Position numbers and translations under genes: made by a program
In this document: positions 1-6,116 of the stretch, one piece after another
Numbering within the stretch: the stretch's first letter is position 1
How the letters are laid out: the number at the start of each line of letters is the position of its first letter
The notes under the pieces: generated by a model
What the model was told of the DNA's origin: nothing
What the model saw: only the letters and a program-made list of their open reading frames with translations
Database searches by the model: none
Source of the DNA: Flavobacteriales bacterium
GTDB lineage: Bacteria; Bacteroidota; Bacteroidia; Flavobacteriales; BACL11
Assembly: GCA_018664745.1 (NCBI GenBank)
Contig: JABJNS010000172.1
Coordinates: 1-9,925, forward strand
DNA: 9,925 bases
Direction of reading: 5' to 3'

Positions 1-415
1 GCTCATCATTTTTCTTTAAACTAAAGGTGATATTGTTTAAATCTAAATCAGATTTATCAATAAAAGTTCTGCTAATTTGTGCTGAGCCATCAAAGCCTTT
101 TGCTTTTTCCCAAGGTAAACCTTTTGCTTTGCATTCTTGCTGAACATCTCGAGCAGTAAAATCAATTCCTAAACCAATTTGAGAGTAGTATTTATGTGCA
201 AACTGCTCTTCAATATGTTTTCCGGTTTTGTTTATTCTAATCACTAATTCCACCTCATAGTGAATATCGTCCGAAAAATGAGGGATAAAGAAGGGGTGGC
301 CTTTGGGTTGTATAGCTGTATCAGGCTTTAGGAAAAATAAAGGCTCAATAGGAATAGCATTGCCTAATTCCTTAGCATGATTTACATAATTACGACCAAT
401 ACAAATTATTTTCAT
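1..415 (-). CDS. Fumarylacetoacetate hydrolase (FAH) family protein, C-terminus cut off by the window edge
   Basis: The first 138 residues are visible; the family's short single-domain members run to about 200. The frame opens MKIICIGRNYVNHAKELG, the usual start of FAH-fold acylpyruvases and 2-hydroxyhepta-2,4-diene-1,7-dioate isomerases. E54 and E56 (in YEVELV) and D85 (in GLGIDFTARD) match the acidic metal ligands of the fold, and the segment WEKAKGFDGSA is also typical. Family members are cytoplasmic, use Mg2+ or Mn2+, and cleave or decarboxylate small 2-oxo acids such as acylpyruvates or oxaloacetate; the substrate cannot be told here. The ATG lies 2 nt after the stop of the upstream exonuclease gene (TAA-TC-ATG), so the two are almost certainly co-transcribed and translationally coupled. 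The missing 3' end is due to the window, not to truncation of the gene. Confidence 0.9.
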   Translation of the reverse strand, partial: MKIICIGRNYVNHAKELGNAIPIEPLFFLKPDTAIQPKGHPFFIPHFSDDIHYEVELVIRINKTGKHIEEQFAHKYYSQIGLGIDFTARDVQQECKAKGLPWEKAKGFDGSAQISRTFIDKSDLDLNNITFSLKKNDE

Positions 416-417
416 GA

Positions 418-1203
418 TTAACCTTTAAACTTTTTTTGTAATTTCATTTTGGTTGCAAAATTACGCATCACATTTTTAGTGTACAAAGGGAAGTCTGCTT
501 GATTAATCCAAGAAAAATACCCAGGATTATCTTTCCAGATTTGTGCCAATGTTACATCACGATATTTTCCAAAACTAAGTACTTCTGCTCCTTTTTCATT
601 AAACCTTACAAATCCTGCCATATCAGCAAATTTACCACCTCTTTGTGAAAATTCTGAAAGTGAATTGATATCATTATCTAGCTCATCATATTTATCTACT
701 TGTGCCAATAAAATTTCATATGTTGCATTGGTATCTGCTTCAGCAGAGTGGGCATTAGTCAAGTCCTTATCACAATAAAATTTATAGGCTGCAACTAGGG
801 TTCTTTGTTCTAGTTTATGGAATATATTTTGAATATCAACTGCTTTTCTATTCTCCATATCAAAATCAACACCTACTCTTAAAAACTCCTCTGCCAATAA
901 AGGAATATCAAATCTATTGGAGTTGAATCCTGCTAAATCACAATTATGAATTAGTGCTGAAATTTCAGGAGCAAGCGTTTCAAAAGTAGGCTCGTTTGCC
1001 ACTTTTTCATCTGATATTCCGTGTATAGCTGTTGTTTCAGCAGGGATAGGGATAGTAGGATTCACTAACCAAGTTTTACTTTCTTTATTTCCATTGGGAA
1101 AAACTTTTAAAATAGAAATTTCTACAATTCTATCTTTTGCAACTTGTACTCCAGTTGTCTCTAAATCAAAGAATACAATTGGTTTTTCTAGTTTTAAATT
1201 CAT
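418..1203 (-). CDS. DEDDh-family 3'-5' exonuclease with ExoX-like C-terminal segment
   Basis: This 261-residue protein has an exonuclease domain at about residues 8-165 with the full DEDDh set: D13 and E15 in FFDLETTG, D99 in FNSNRFDIPLL, and H152 and D157 in AHSAEADTNAT. These residues bind two metal ions for hydrolysis of DNA (or RNA) from the 3' end, as in DnaQ, PolC epsilon and ExoX. Residues about 200-250 (FGKYRDVTLAQI, then DNPGYFSWI) match the small C-terminal module of exodeoxyribonuclease X-like proteins. I chose ATG at 1203. The longer open start at 1287 would translate through an intrinsic terminator, and its 28 extra residues resemble nothing in the family. A box TACCTTTA at 1208-1215 lies 4 nt before this ATG. 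The gene is followed 2 nt later by the FAH-family gene. A repair or proofreading role is inferred from the family; it is not a polymerase subunit on this evidence. Confidence 0.9.
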   Translation of the reverse strand: MNLKLEKPIVFFDLETTGVQVAKDRIVEISILKVFPNGNKESKTWLVNPTIPIPAETTAIHGISDEKVANEPTFETLAPEISALIHNCDLAGFNSNRFDIPLLAEEFLRVGVDFDMENRKAVDIQNIFHKLEQRTLVAAYKFYCDKDLTNAHSAEADTNATYEILLAQVDKYDELDNDINSLSEFSQRGGKFADMAGFVRFNEKGAEVLSFGKYRDVTLAQIWKDNPGYFSWINQADFPLYTKNVMRNFATKMKLQKKFKG

Positions 1204-1207
1204 AGGG

Positions 1208-1215
1208 TAAAGGTA
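1208..1215 (-). promoter_or_regulatory. Possible -7 promoter box for the exonuclease-hydrolase pair
   Basis: The minus strand reads TACCTTTA, 7 of 8 to the Bacteroidota -7 consensus TAnnTTTG, followed by CCCT and then the ATG. No good TTTG (-33) element is seen at the usual distance. It lies just downstream of the terminator that ends the E2 transcript, where a new promoter would be needed. Confidence 0.35.
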
Positions 1216-1261
1216 ATTAGTTGTTATGAATAGTTGGCAGTTGTTAGTAAAAGAATTCAAC

Positions 1262-1292
1262 AAAAAAGGGCAGCAATTAATTGCCACCCTTT
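1262..1292 (-). terminator. Intrinsic terminator after the E2 gene
   Basis: Positions 1265-1292 form an inverted repeat: AAAGGG pairs with CCCTTT, then a 2-nt mismatch, then GCAA pairs with TTGC around a TTAA loop. Read on the minus strand, the stem is followed by TTTTTTG (1267-1261). It starts 22 nt past the E2 stop codon. On the plus strand the following bases are TATATTGTTT, a poorer tract, so the minus direction is favoured. Confidence 0.75.
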
Positions 1293-1313
1293 ATATTGTT
1301 TATCCAATCAGTA

Positions 1314-2627
1314 TTAAACTGTTTGTGTAGTATCAAATTGTTCTAAGTAATCTTTTACTTTGCTTACAAATTGTCCTCCTAAAGCACCATCAACAACCCT
1401 ATGATCGTATGATAATGATAAGAACATCATATGACGAATTGCAATAACATCTCCTTCAGCAGTTTCTAAAACAACAGGTTTCTTTTTAATAACACCACAA
1501 GCCATAATTGCTACTTGAGGTTGGTTGATAATAGGAGTTCCCATTAAATTACCAAAAGTACCTACATTAGTCATAGTAATTGTACCTCCTTGAATATCAT
1601 CTGGCTTTAATTGTCCGCCTCTTGCTCTTGTTGCCAAATCATTAACTGATTTAGTGATACCAATTAAGTTCTTGTTTTGAGTTTCTTTAATAACAGGAAC
1701 AATTAAGTTTCCATCAGGTAAAGCAGCAGCCATACCAATGTTTACATTTTTATGAATGTGGATATTCGTTCCATCCACAGAAACATTAATCATAGGGAAA
1801 TCCTTAACGGCTTTAGCCATTGCCTCAATAATAATAGGAGTGAAGGTAATGTTTTGTCCTTCTCTCTTTTTAAAGTCAGCTTTCACTGAGTTTCTCCAGT
1901 TTACTATATTTGTCATATCAGCCTCAACAAAAGAAGTAATATGTGCTGAAGTTTGTTTTGACATAGTCATGTGAGCAGAAATAAGTTTTCTCATTCTGTC
2001 CATCTCTACAATCTCAGTACCACCCGTATTCGGGATGTTTACTGGAGTATGTGCTGGTGCAGCTGCTTTAGGTGCAGGAGCAGCCTTTTTAGTTTCAGTT
2101 TTAACCGGAGCTGCAGCAGGTGTTGTTCCTCTAGTTTTTAAGTAAGAAACCATATCTGACTTTGTTACTCTACCATCTTTCCCGCTTCCAGGAATAGTTT
2201 CTAATTCAGCCATTTCAATTCCTTCTTCACTAGCCATGCTTCTTACTAATGGAGAATAGAATCTATCACCATCATTACTAATGGTTGTTGTATTATTTTC
2301 AATTGTTTCAGTTACTGCTTGTTCTACTACTTTTGCAGCTACTGGTGCAGGTGTAGCATCTTTTACTGCTGGAGGATCCTCTCCACCTTCTGTTTCTAAT
2401 ATAGCAAATGGCTCACCAACTTGTACTACATCATCTGCTTCAAATAACATCTCTACTAGTTTCCCTTCATGTGTTGAAGGAACTTCTGAATCTACTTTAT
2501 CAGTAGCTATCTCAACAATAGTTTCATCAAGCTCAACCATTTCACCAACTTCCTTAGTCCAAGAAATTATAGTTGCTTCCGAAACACTCTCACCCATTTT
2601 GGGCATAATCAATTCTACTCTAGCCAT
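1314..2627 (-). CDS. Dihydrolipoamide acyltransferase, E2 of a 2-oxo acid dehydrogenase complex
   Basis: This 437-residue protein has the complete E2 layout. The lipoyl domain is residues 1-78, with the lipoylated lysine K44 in ATDKVDSEVPS. A Pro/Ala/acidic linker follows, then a peripheral-subunit (E3) binding domain at about 123-163 (SPLVRSMASEEGI, GSGKDGRVTKSD). A second Ala/Pro/Lys linker leads to the catalytic acyltransferase domain at about 205-435. The active-site motif HRVVDG has H409 and D413. The enzyme moves an acyl group from lipoyl-lysine to CoA in the cytoplasm. The closest pattern is the branched-chain or generic E2 that stands apart from E1 and E3 genes in many flavobacteria. 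Pyruvate, 2-oxoglutarate and branched-chain versions cannot be separated from sequence reading alone, so no symbol is given. It lies 47 nt after recR on the same strand and ends before a clear terminator. Confidence 0.95.
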   Translation of the reverse strand: MARVELIMPKMGESVSEATIISWTKEVGEMVELDETIVEIATDKVDSEVPSTHEGKLVEMLFEADDVVQVGEPFAILETEGGEDPPAVKDATPAPVAAKVVEQAVTETIENNTTTISNDGDRFYSPLVRSMASEEGIEMAELETIPGSGKDGRVTKSDMVSYLKTRGTTPAAAPVKTETKKAAPAPKAAAPAHTPVNIPNTGGTEIVEMDRMRKLISAHMTMSKQTSAHITSFVEADMTNIVNWRNSVKADFKKREGQNITFTPIIIEAMAKAVKDFPMINVSVDGTNIHIHKNVNIGMAAALPDGNLIVPVIKETQNKNLIGITKSVNDLATRARGGQLKPDDIQGGTITMTNVGTFGNLMGTPIINQPQVAIMACGVIKKKPVVLETAEGDVIAIRHMMFLSLSYDHRVVDGALGGQFVSKVKDYLEQFDTTQTV

Positions 2628-2645
2628 AATCTTTTAAATTTTTGG

Positions 2646-2653
2646 CAAAATTA
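2646..2653 (-). promoter_or_regulatory. Possible -7 promoter box for the E2 gene
   Basis: The minus strand reads TAATTTTG, an exact match to TAnnTTTG, 18 nt before the E2 ATG and inside the recR-E2 gap. No TTTG element is evident about 19 nt upstream; that stretch is T/C-rich. It could give E2 its own transcript beside read-through from recR. Confidence 0.4.
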
Positions 2654-2674
2654 AGAAAAGAAAAGAAATTCTAA

Positions 2675-3292
2675 CTATTTTGCTAAGGAGTTTTCATAAG
2701 GCATTCTACTAGATAAGGCAGTTCCTAAAGTGAGTTCGTCAGTATATTCTAATTCATCACCAATAGCAATTCCTCTTGCAATTGAAGATATTTTAATGTC
2801 ACTATCTTTCAATCTTCTGAAAAGGTAATAATTAGTTGTATCTCCTTCCATAGTAGTGCTTAGTGCAAAAATCACTTCCTTTACTTTACCATTATCTACT
2901 TTGGAAATAAGTTGTTCTATGCGTAAATCATTTGGTCCTACACCATCCATAGGTGAAATTAGTCCACCTAAAACATGGTAAACCCCTTTGAATTGCATAG
3001 TATTTTCAATAGCCATCATTACTCGGATATCCTCTACCACACAAATTAGAGATTTATCCCTTTTTTCACTAGCACAAACCTCACAAAGTTCAGTGTCAGA
3101 AATACTATAACATACTGTGCAGTAATTAATGTTATTGATGAGTTGGATGAATGAATCTCCAAATTGTTCTACTTTGTTTTTTTCTTGTTTTAGCATGTGC
3201 AGTACTAGGCGCAAGGCTGAGCGCTTTCCAATTCCTGGAAGACGAGAAAGGTGCTCAACTGCATTTTCAACAAGTTTAGATGGAAAATTCAT
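2675..3292 (-). CDS. recR: Recombination mediator protein RecR
   Basis: At 205 residues this is the normal RecR length and order. A helix-hairpin-helix motif (LSRLPGIGKRSA, residues 15-26) is followed by a four-cysteine zinc site (C58, C61, C70, C73) and a Toprim domain from about residue 80 (ICVVED with E87, then the GGLISPMDGVGP and TTMEGDTTNYYL blocks). The C-terminal segment ARGIAIGDELEYTDELTLG is highly typical. RecR works with RecO (and RecF where present) to load RecA on SSB-coated single-stranded DNA at gaps in the cytoplasm. ATG at 3292 begins MNFPSKLVENAVEHLSRLPG, the expected N-terminus. A -7-like box lies only 4 nt upstream, so the mRNA may be nearly leaderless. It is divergent from the symporter gene and probably co-transcribed with E2 downstream. 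Confidence 0.97.
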   Translation of the reverse strand: MNFPSKLVENAVEHLSRLPGIGKRSALRLVLHMLKQEKNKVEQFGDSFIQLINNINYCTVCYSISDTELCEVCASEKRDKSLICVVEDIRVMMAIENTMQFKGVYHVLGGLISPMDGVGPNDLRIEQLISKVDNGKVKEVIFALSTTMEGDTTNYYLFRRLKDSDIKISSIARGIAIGDELEYTDELTLGTALSSRMPYENSLAK

Positions 3293-3296
3293 TTTG

Positions 3297-3304
3297 CAAA
3301 TGTA
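3297..3304 (-). promoter_or_regulatory. Possible -7 promoter box for recR, almost touching the start codon
   Basis: The minus strand reads TACATTTG (exact TAnnTTTG), then CAAA, then the recR ATG. If the box sits at about -11 to -4 as in other Bacteroidota promoters, the transcript would begin about 1 nt before the ATG. No TTTG element is seen at 17-23 nt upstream. Confidence 0.4.
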
Positions 3305-3324
3305 CTATTAATGCAGAATACTTT

Positions 3325-3332
3325 TAGTTTTG
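3325..3332 (+). promoter_or_regulatory. Possible -7 promoter box for the sodium:solute symporter
   Basis: TAGTTTTG is an exact match to TAnnTTTG, 16 nt before the symporter ATG. The nearest upstream TTTG (3293-3296) is 28 nt away, longer than usual. The 12 nt just before the ATG (3337-3348) hold ten A/T bases, as is common for starts in this phylum, which do not rely on Shine-Dalgarno pairing. Confidence 0.45.
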
Positions 3333-3348
3333 TGAAAAACAAATTTAT

Positions 3349-4755
3349 ATGTCATCAACTTTAATTATTAGCGTAATCATTATCTACTTTTTAGTATTAG
3401 TTGGAATTTCATTTCTAACAGGAAAATCTGATAGTAATGCCTCCTTTTTTAGTGGAGATAAACAATCGCCTTGGTATATTGTTGCCTTTGGAATGATTGG
3501 TGCATCTTTATCAGGAGTGACCTTTATTTCCGTTCCTGGATGGGTGGCAACTAGTGAGTTTTCATACATGCAAATGGTTTTGGGATATCTGTTGGGTTAT
3601 TTTGTTATTGCTACTGTTCTAATGCCTCTTTATTACAGAATGAGCTTAACTTCTATTTATGGGTATTTAAAAGGTAGATTTGGTATTTCATCCTACAAAA
3701 CAGGCGCTATATTCTTTTTGATTAGTAGAGTTATAGGAGCGTCTTTTAGGCTTTATTTGGTAGCCAATGTATTGCAAATGGCAATTTTTGATGCTTGGGG
3801 AGTTCCTTTTGAAATGACAGTAGTGGTTACTATCTTGCTAATATGGGTATATACTTTCAGGAGTGGTATAAAAACAATAATCTGGACGGATACCTTGCAA
3901 ACCTTATTTATGCTTTTAGCAGTAGGTTTAAGTGTATATTTAGTATCTGTTGATATGAACTTAAGCTTGTCTTCTTTAGTTAGTACTGTAAAAGCAAGTG
4001 ATTATTCGCAAATATTCTTTTGGGAAGGGAAACAGCATTTTGTAAGGCAATTTCTATCAGGAGCATTTATAGCAATTGTAATGACAGGGCTTGATCAAGA
4101 TATGATGCAGAAAAACCTAAGTTGTAAAAGTTTAGGGGATGCACAAAAAAATATGTTTTGGTTTAGTATTGTTTTAGTCTTTGTTAATTTATTGTTTTTA
4201 TCTTTAGGGGCATTACTTTATATGTATGCAGAAACGCATGGGATATCATTTACTAGAGCTGATGATTTATTTCCAGCTGTAGCTTTAAATGGAGGGCTTG
4301 GAATATGGGTAGGGGTGCTATTTATTTTAGGATTGATTGCTGCCGCATATTCTAGTGCTGATTCGGCATTAACCTCATTAACAACCTCATTTTGTGTAGA
4401 TTTATTAGGGTTTGATGAGCATGCAGGCACAAAAGAAATCAAGCAAAGAAAATTAGTGCATTTTGGATTTTCAATCCTCTTAGTATTAGTGATTTTGGTG
4501 TTTAAAGCAATAAATGATGATAGTGTAATCTCAGCATTATTTAAGGTAGCAGGTTATACTTACGGCCCTTTATTAGGAATGTATGCTTTCGGATTGTTTA
4601 CAAAGATTAATGTAAGGGATAAATGGGTACCTTTGGTAGCAGTTTTATCTCCTGTAGTTTGTTATGTAATTCAGTTATATATTCCTTTTGGATTTGAATT
4701 ATTGATACTTAATGGCGCGATTACTTTTGTGGGATTGTACTTGCTAAAAAAGTAG
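3349..4755 (+). CDS. Sodium:solute symporter (SSS family) membrane protein
   Basis: This 468-residue, very hydrophobic protein has about 13 predicted membrane spans and the LeuT-like SSS fold. Family signatures in order are: FFSGDKQSPWYIVAFGMIG; GASLSGVTFISVPGW (about residues 55-70); the loop YGYLKGRFG; and AAAYSSADSALTSL with Y334, S335, S336, D338 and S339, where SSS proteins carry the Na2 site. Such proteins use the inward Na+ gradient to import sugars, amino acids, vitamins or anions across the inner membrane. The substrate cannot be assigned. The reading frame is intact from MSSTLIISVIIIYF to LLKK. It is divergent from recR and is the only clear plus-strand gene in the window. Its stop codon directly borders the tandem repeat, and the first credible terminator is about 300 nt later. 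Confidence 0.93.
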   Translation: MSSTLIISVIIIYFLVLVGISFLTGKSDSNASFFSGDKQSPWYIVAFGMIGASLSGVTFISVPGWVATSEFSYMQMVLGYLLGYFVIATVLMPLYYRMSLTSIYGYLKGRFGISSYKTGAIFFLISRVIGASFRLYLVANVLQMAIFDAWGVPFEMTVVVTILLIWVYTFRSGIKTIIWTDTLQTLFMLLAVGLSVYLVSVDMNLSLSSLVSTVKASDYSQIFFWEGKQHFVRQFLSGAFIAIVMTGLDQDMMQKNLSCKSLGDAQKNMFWFSIVLVFVNLLFLSLGALLYMYAETHGISFTRADDLFPAVALNGGLGIWVGVLFILGLIAAAYSSADSALTSLTTSFCVDLLGFDEHAGTKEIKQRKLVHFGFSILLVLVILVFKAINDDSVISALFKVAGYTYGPLLGMYAFGLFTKINVRDKWVPLVAVLSPVVCYVIQLYIPFGFELLILNGAITFVGLYLLKK

Positions 4756-4756
4756 A

Positions 4757-4988
4757 CACTATTAAATAAATGTACCACACTCTTTTTATTACATAATTGA
4801 CTCTTTGTGTTGCGTAACTGACACTTGGTAGAGGATTTCACACTCTTTGTGTACCGTAACTGAGAGTCGGTAGAGGATTTCACACTCTTTATGTTGCGTA
4901 TCTGACTCCCAAATAAACATACCGCACTCTTTGTGTTGCGTAACTGACTCCTTGTAGAGGGTTCCACACTCTTTAAAAAAGCGAAACT
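4757..4988. repeat. Degenerate tandem repeat, 21-bp half-units forming 42-bp units
   Basis: Four 42-bp units start at 4799, 4841, 4883 and 4925. The first half is close to CACTCTTTGTGTTGCGTAAC plus T, and the second half close to GACTCCTTGTAGAGGGTTCC plus A. The unit starting at 4799 differs from those starting at 4841 and 4925 at about 6 of 42 positions each. Partial half-units flank the array at 4757, 4778 and 4967, the last with one extra A. The two half-unit types share ACTC, TTGT, GT and C at matching places, so the array seems to have grown from a 21-bp ancestor. The second halves at 4757 and 4904 are a different variant (AAATAAA then TACC). Because 21 is a multiple of 3, a minus-strand frame stays open through it, but I do not regard that as a gene. 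It begins 2 nt after the symporter stop. Function unknown. Confidence 0.9.
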
Positions 4989-5055
4989 GAATAAAAATAC
5001 AGCATTTTTTTTTGTTTAGTAAAACTTAAACAATACCAATAGTAATAAATGATAG

Positions 5056-5097
5056 CCCCCTCCCTAAAACAGGGGAGCAGTTTAGGGTAGTTTTTTT
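5056..5097 (+). terminator. Probable intrinsic terminator with mutually exclusive stems, downstream of the symporter
   Basis: CCCTAAA (5062-5068) pairs with TTTAGGG (5081-5087), followed by TAG and seven T's (5091-5097). Overlapping alternatives also form: CTCCC (5060-5064) with GGGAG (5073-5077), or CCCCT (5057-5061) with AGGGG (5071-5075). The T-tract favours plus-strand termination of the symporter transcript. On the minus strand no T-run follows. Confidence 0.55.
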
Positions 5098-5159
5098 GTT
5101 TTTAAAAAATAATGAAAACCACCTTTTATTTTTTAATATGAATTACGAAAACTATTTAC

Positions 5160-5177
5160 TAACTTTGAGCAAAGTTA
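5160..5177. repeat. 18-nt palindrome TAACTTTGAGCAAAGTTA
   Basis: Eight-base arms pair perfectly around a central AG. Each strand of the arm reads TAACTTTG, an exact match to the -7 promoter consensus TAnnTTTG. On the plus strand a TATG lies 19 nt upstream, a weak fit to the -33 TTTG. It sits 10 nt beyond the end of the sensor remnant. It may be an operator, a promoter pair or a small hairpin; nothing here decides which. Confidence 0.45.
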
Positions 5178-5187
5178 TTCCACTTTA

Positions 5188-5379
5188 CTATGAAGACGTA
5201 CAATACTTATTTAAACCAAAAGTAGTTCCTATCCATAAATACCCTTGTTTGTCTTCACATAAAGTAAGTGCAGTGTTGGAAGATAGTCCATTAGTTTTAT
5301 TAAGTAATTTATAAGACAACTCTTGAGCAGAAATTAAGTTTGATAACAAGAAAAATGAAAGTAGGAATAGTTTATTCAT
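5188..5379 (-). pseudogene. 5' remnant of a secreted two-component-type propeller sensor (Reg_prop family)
   Basis: The 63-codon frame has a clear Sec signal peptide (MNKLFLLSFFLLSNLISAQ, cleavage probably after ISA). Then comes one propeller motif, GLSSNTALTLCEDKQGYLWIG followed by TTFGLNKY. That pattern (L-S-x-N, D-x-x-G-x-LWIGT, G-L-N-x-Y) opens the sensor domains of hybrid two-component regulators common in Bacteroidota, which normally exceed 800 residues with up to 14 such motifs and a kinase. Here homology stops after NKY, then CTSS and TAG. Neither other minus-strand frame continues with propeller sequence before a stop, so most of the gene is deleted, not merely frameshifted. A promoter-like pair remains upstream. 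It could still make a small secreted peptide, but a decayed relic is likelier. Confidence 0.75.
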
Positions 5380-5383
5380 GTTG

Positions 5384-5414
5384 TAAAACTATACATCTTT
5401 TTGTAAACCTCAAA
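5384..5414 (-). promoter_or_regulatory. Possible promoter of the sensor remnant
   Basis: On the minus strand TTTG (5414-5411) is followed after 19 nt by TAGTTTTA (5391-5384), which is 7 of 8 to TAnnTTTG. This is the only start in the window with both elements at normal spacing. The box ends 4 nt before the ATG. Confidence 0.45.
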
Positions 5415-5485
5415 ATAATTGATTTATCGTATTCAAATACAGAATTAAAGTATGCTTTTGTTTATTTATCGTTATTTTTTAGAAT

Positions 5486-5513
5486 AAAAAAAGCCAAGCA
5501 AATGCTCGGCTTT
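5486..5513 (-). terminator. Intrinsic terminator of the chaperone-moxR-def operon
   Basis: On the minus strand AAAGCCGAGC, loop ATTT, GCTTGGCTTT forms a 10-bp stem with one G-U pair, running into seven T's (5492-5486). It lies 42 nt after the def stop codon and ends the minus-strand operon cleanly. It also isolates the sensor remnant from read-through. Confidence 0.88.
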
Positions 5514-5555
5514 AATCTAATATCTCAATACTAAAATCTAGTTTTAATTTGCAAT

Positions 5556-6116
5556 CTACCTAGCAAACCTCATTTTATAAGCAGCATTTACTTTTCCTTT
5601 GCTTATATCCATTAGCTTTCCTTTTATCATTCTTTTGCGCAAAGCCGTCAATTTATCAGTAAATAATACTCCATCAATATGGTCATATTCATGTTGAATA
5701 ACACGGGCCGTTAAGCCACTGTAAGTATCAGTATACTTTTTGAAATTTTCATCCATATACTCAATTGTAACAGTTGATTTTCTACTTACATCTTCCCTAA
5801 CTTCAGGAATAGATAAACAACCTTCATTAAAGTCCCATTCCTCTCCTGTTTCTTCAATAATCCTAGCATTGATGAAAGCTTGTTTCACTATTACTTCCTC
5901 TGTTTCTTCTTCATCTTCAACAAAAGGAGTAGTATCAATTAAAAACAAACGAATTCCTTTATTAATCTGTGGTGCAGCAAGTCCTACTCCATAAGCTTCA
6001 TACATAGTTTCCCACATATTTGCTAAAAGGGTTTCTAACTCAGGATATTCAGGTGTAATATCTACACATTTCTTTCTTAAGATTGGTGCTCCAAAAGCAA
6101 CTATTGGTAATATCAT
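5556..6116 (-). CDS. def: Peptide deformylase
   Basis: This 186-residue enzyme removes the formyl group from N-terminal methionine of nascent proteins at the ribosome exit. All three family motifs are intact: GVGLAAPQ (43-50), EGCLSIP with metal ligand C100, and QHEYDHIDG with H142, catalytic E143 and H146. The start MILPIVAFGAPILRK is typical of Bacteroidota deformylases, as is the acidic insert EDEEETEE at 67-74. The C-terminal tail after about residue 155 is basic (LRKRMIKGKL). The ATG overlaps the moxR stop as TAATG, so it is translationally coupled to moxR, and a terminator follows. In many relatives def instead neighbours ruvX; its place at the end of a surA-moxR operon is less familiar to me. 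Confidence 0.97.
   Translation of the reverse strand: MILPIVAFGAPILRKKCVDITPEYPELETLLANMWETMYEAYGVGLAAPQINKGIRLFLIDTTPFVEDEEETEEVIVKQAFINARIIEETGEEWDFNEGCLSIPEVREDVSRKSTVTIEYMDENFKKYTDTYSGLTARVIQHEYDHIDGVLFTDKLTALRKRMIKGKLMDISKGKVNAAYKMRFAR

Larger units (their letters stand above)
4989..5187. other. Intergenic spacer with hairpins, no gene seen
   Basis: This completes the roughly 430-nt gene-free stretch after the symporter (4756-5187). It has no credible coding frame. It holds an all-A/T hairpin (4993-4998 with 5004-5009) running into nine T's, the G/C-rich hairpin cluster at 5056-5097, and the palindrome at 5160-5177. Short open frames through it have no family features. Confidence 0.7.

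Noticed and set aside
1756..1974. Plus-strand open frames inside the E2 gene (also 2281-2637)
   Set aside because: They are antisense shadows of the well-supported E2 coding frame.
4671..4967. Minus-strand open frame of 98 codons with 14-residue repeats (KSSTDSQLRYT-like)
   Set aside because: It is open only because the 21-bp tandem repeat is a multiple of 3. It overlaps the symporter's 3' end, has no promoter box close to its start, and its repeats resemble no protein family.
4757..4988. CRISPR array
   Set aside because: The repeats abut each other with no unique spacers, vary by many substitutions, and no cas gene is nearby.
4993..5014. Terminator made of AAAAAT/ATTTTT followed by T's
   Set aside because: The stem has only A-T pairs and would be unstable; the hairpin at 5056-5097 is a better candidate.
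5096..5314. Plus-strand open frame of 72 codons
   Set aside because: It runs antisense across the sensor remnant, begins within a terminator T-tract, and has no family features; the minus-strand signal peptide and propeller motif explain the region better.
5340..5534. Plus-strand open frame of 64 codons
   Set aside because: It crosses the def operon terminator and the promoter region of the remnant, and its composition is that of random AT-rich DNA.
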